Source: an uncultured Collinsella sp. (lineage in GTDB: Bacteria; Actinomycetota; Coriobacteriia; Coriobacteriales; Coriobacteriaceae). From it: a stretch of 20,911 bases of DNA. The notes beneath the pieces are model-generated. The model saw only the letters and a program-made list of their open reading frames with translations, was not told where the DNA came from and ran no database searches. The DNA lies in contig CATWQC010000030.1 of assembly GCA_958352845.1 (NCBI GenBank), forward strand, positions 1 through 20,911, read 5' to 3'. The position numbers and the translations under genes are program-made. The stretch's first letter is position 1; every line of letters begins with the position of its first letter. Positions 20,833 to 20,911 of the stretch are shown piece after piece.

Positions 20833-20911
20833 CAAAACCGACATTTTTGTAGCGGATTCTCAATTCTCTTGACATTTGCTCAGATTTACCTTCGTTTATT
20901 CGCTATCTATT

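Overview
The window looks like a chromosomal segment of a GC-rich actinobacterium of the class Coriobacteriia, most likely a Collinsella-type gut commensal. The clues are Actinobacteria-style codon use, a gatCAB operon, class C sortases with LPXTG pilins built from SpaA/FctA-type modules, and small dispersed palindromes with an AAAGGGACAG core. The genus is inferred from general resemblance, not from a search. Nearly all genes lie on the minus strand; the main exception is one AraC-type regulator.

Layout. (1) 4-4707: two half-size ABC exporter-fold transporters (YbtPQ/IrtAB-like, probably a heterodimer) are divergent from an AraC-family regulator. A strong promoter and an 18-bp near-perfect palindrome lie in the 114-bp gap. 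(2) 4772-6136: a stand-alone AAA_14/DUF4143 ATPase. It is preceded by a 75-bp nested palindrome and further GTGA/TCAC dyads. (3) 6525-10026: gatC-gatA-gatB in order of transcription, each pair overlapping by one base, with terminator hairpins downstream. GatB carries an unusual insertion of about 70 residues. (4) 10027-10351: a repeat-rich gap with 21-bp tandem repeats, a 65-bp inverted repeat and a REP-like palindrome. (5) 10352-12387: a stand-alone class C-type sortase and an upstream winged-helix regulator-like protein. (6) 12475-12982: a 50-residue basic membrane peptide flanked by strong hairpins.

(7) 13083-14227: a gene graveyard. It holds the 3' end of an LPLTG pilin gene with an in-frame stop, an orphan leader/terminator segment, and the 3' end of a family 4 glycoside hydrolase (6-phospho-alpha-glucosidase type) with a TGG-to-TGA-like stop near its end. 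(8) 14268-20713: a pilus operon read leftwards. It starts with a 62-residue signal-peptide ORF that overlaps the next start by GTGA. A 1021-residue adhesive/tip pilin, a 616-residue backbone pilin and a class C sortase follow. The sortase is preceded by a leader that can form two mutually exclusive hairpins.

How it fits together. The pilus genes form a self-contained secretion and assembly unit: signal peptides for Sec export, LPXTG signals, and a pilin-polymerising sortase. The debris downstream suggests that this locus has been rearranged repeatedly and that an older pilin gene was lost. The ABC pair with its AraC regulator looks like a regulated uptake module, possibly for a metallophore. 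No wholly new system can be demonstrated. The best leads are the hairpin switch in front of the pilus sortase, the translationally coupled secreted leader ORF, the small membrane peptide, and the dyad array at the ATPase gene.
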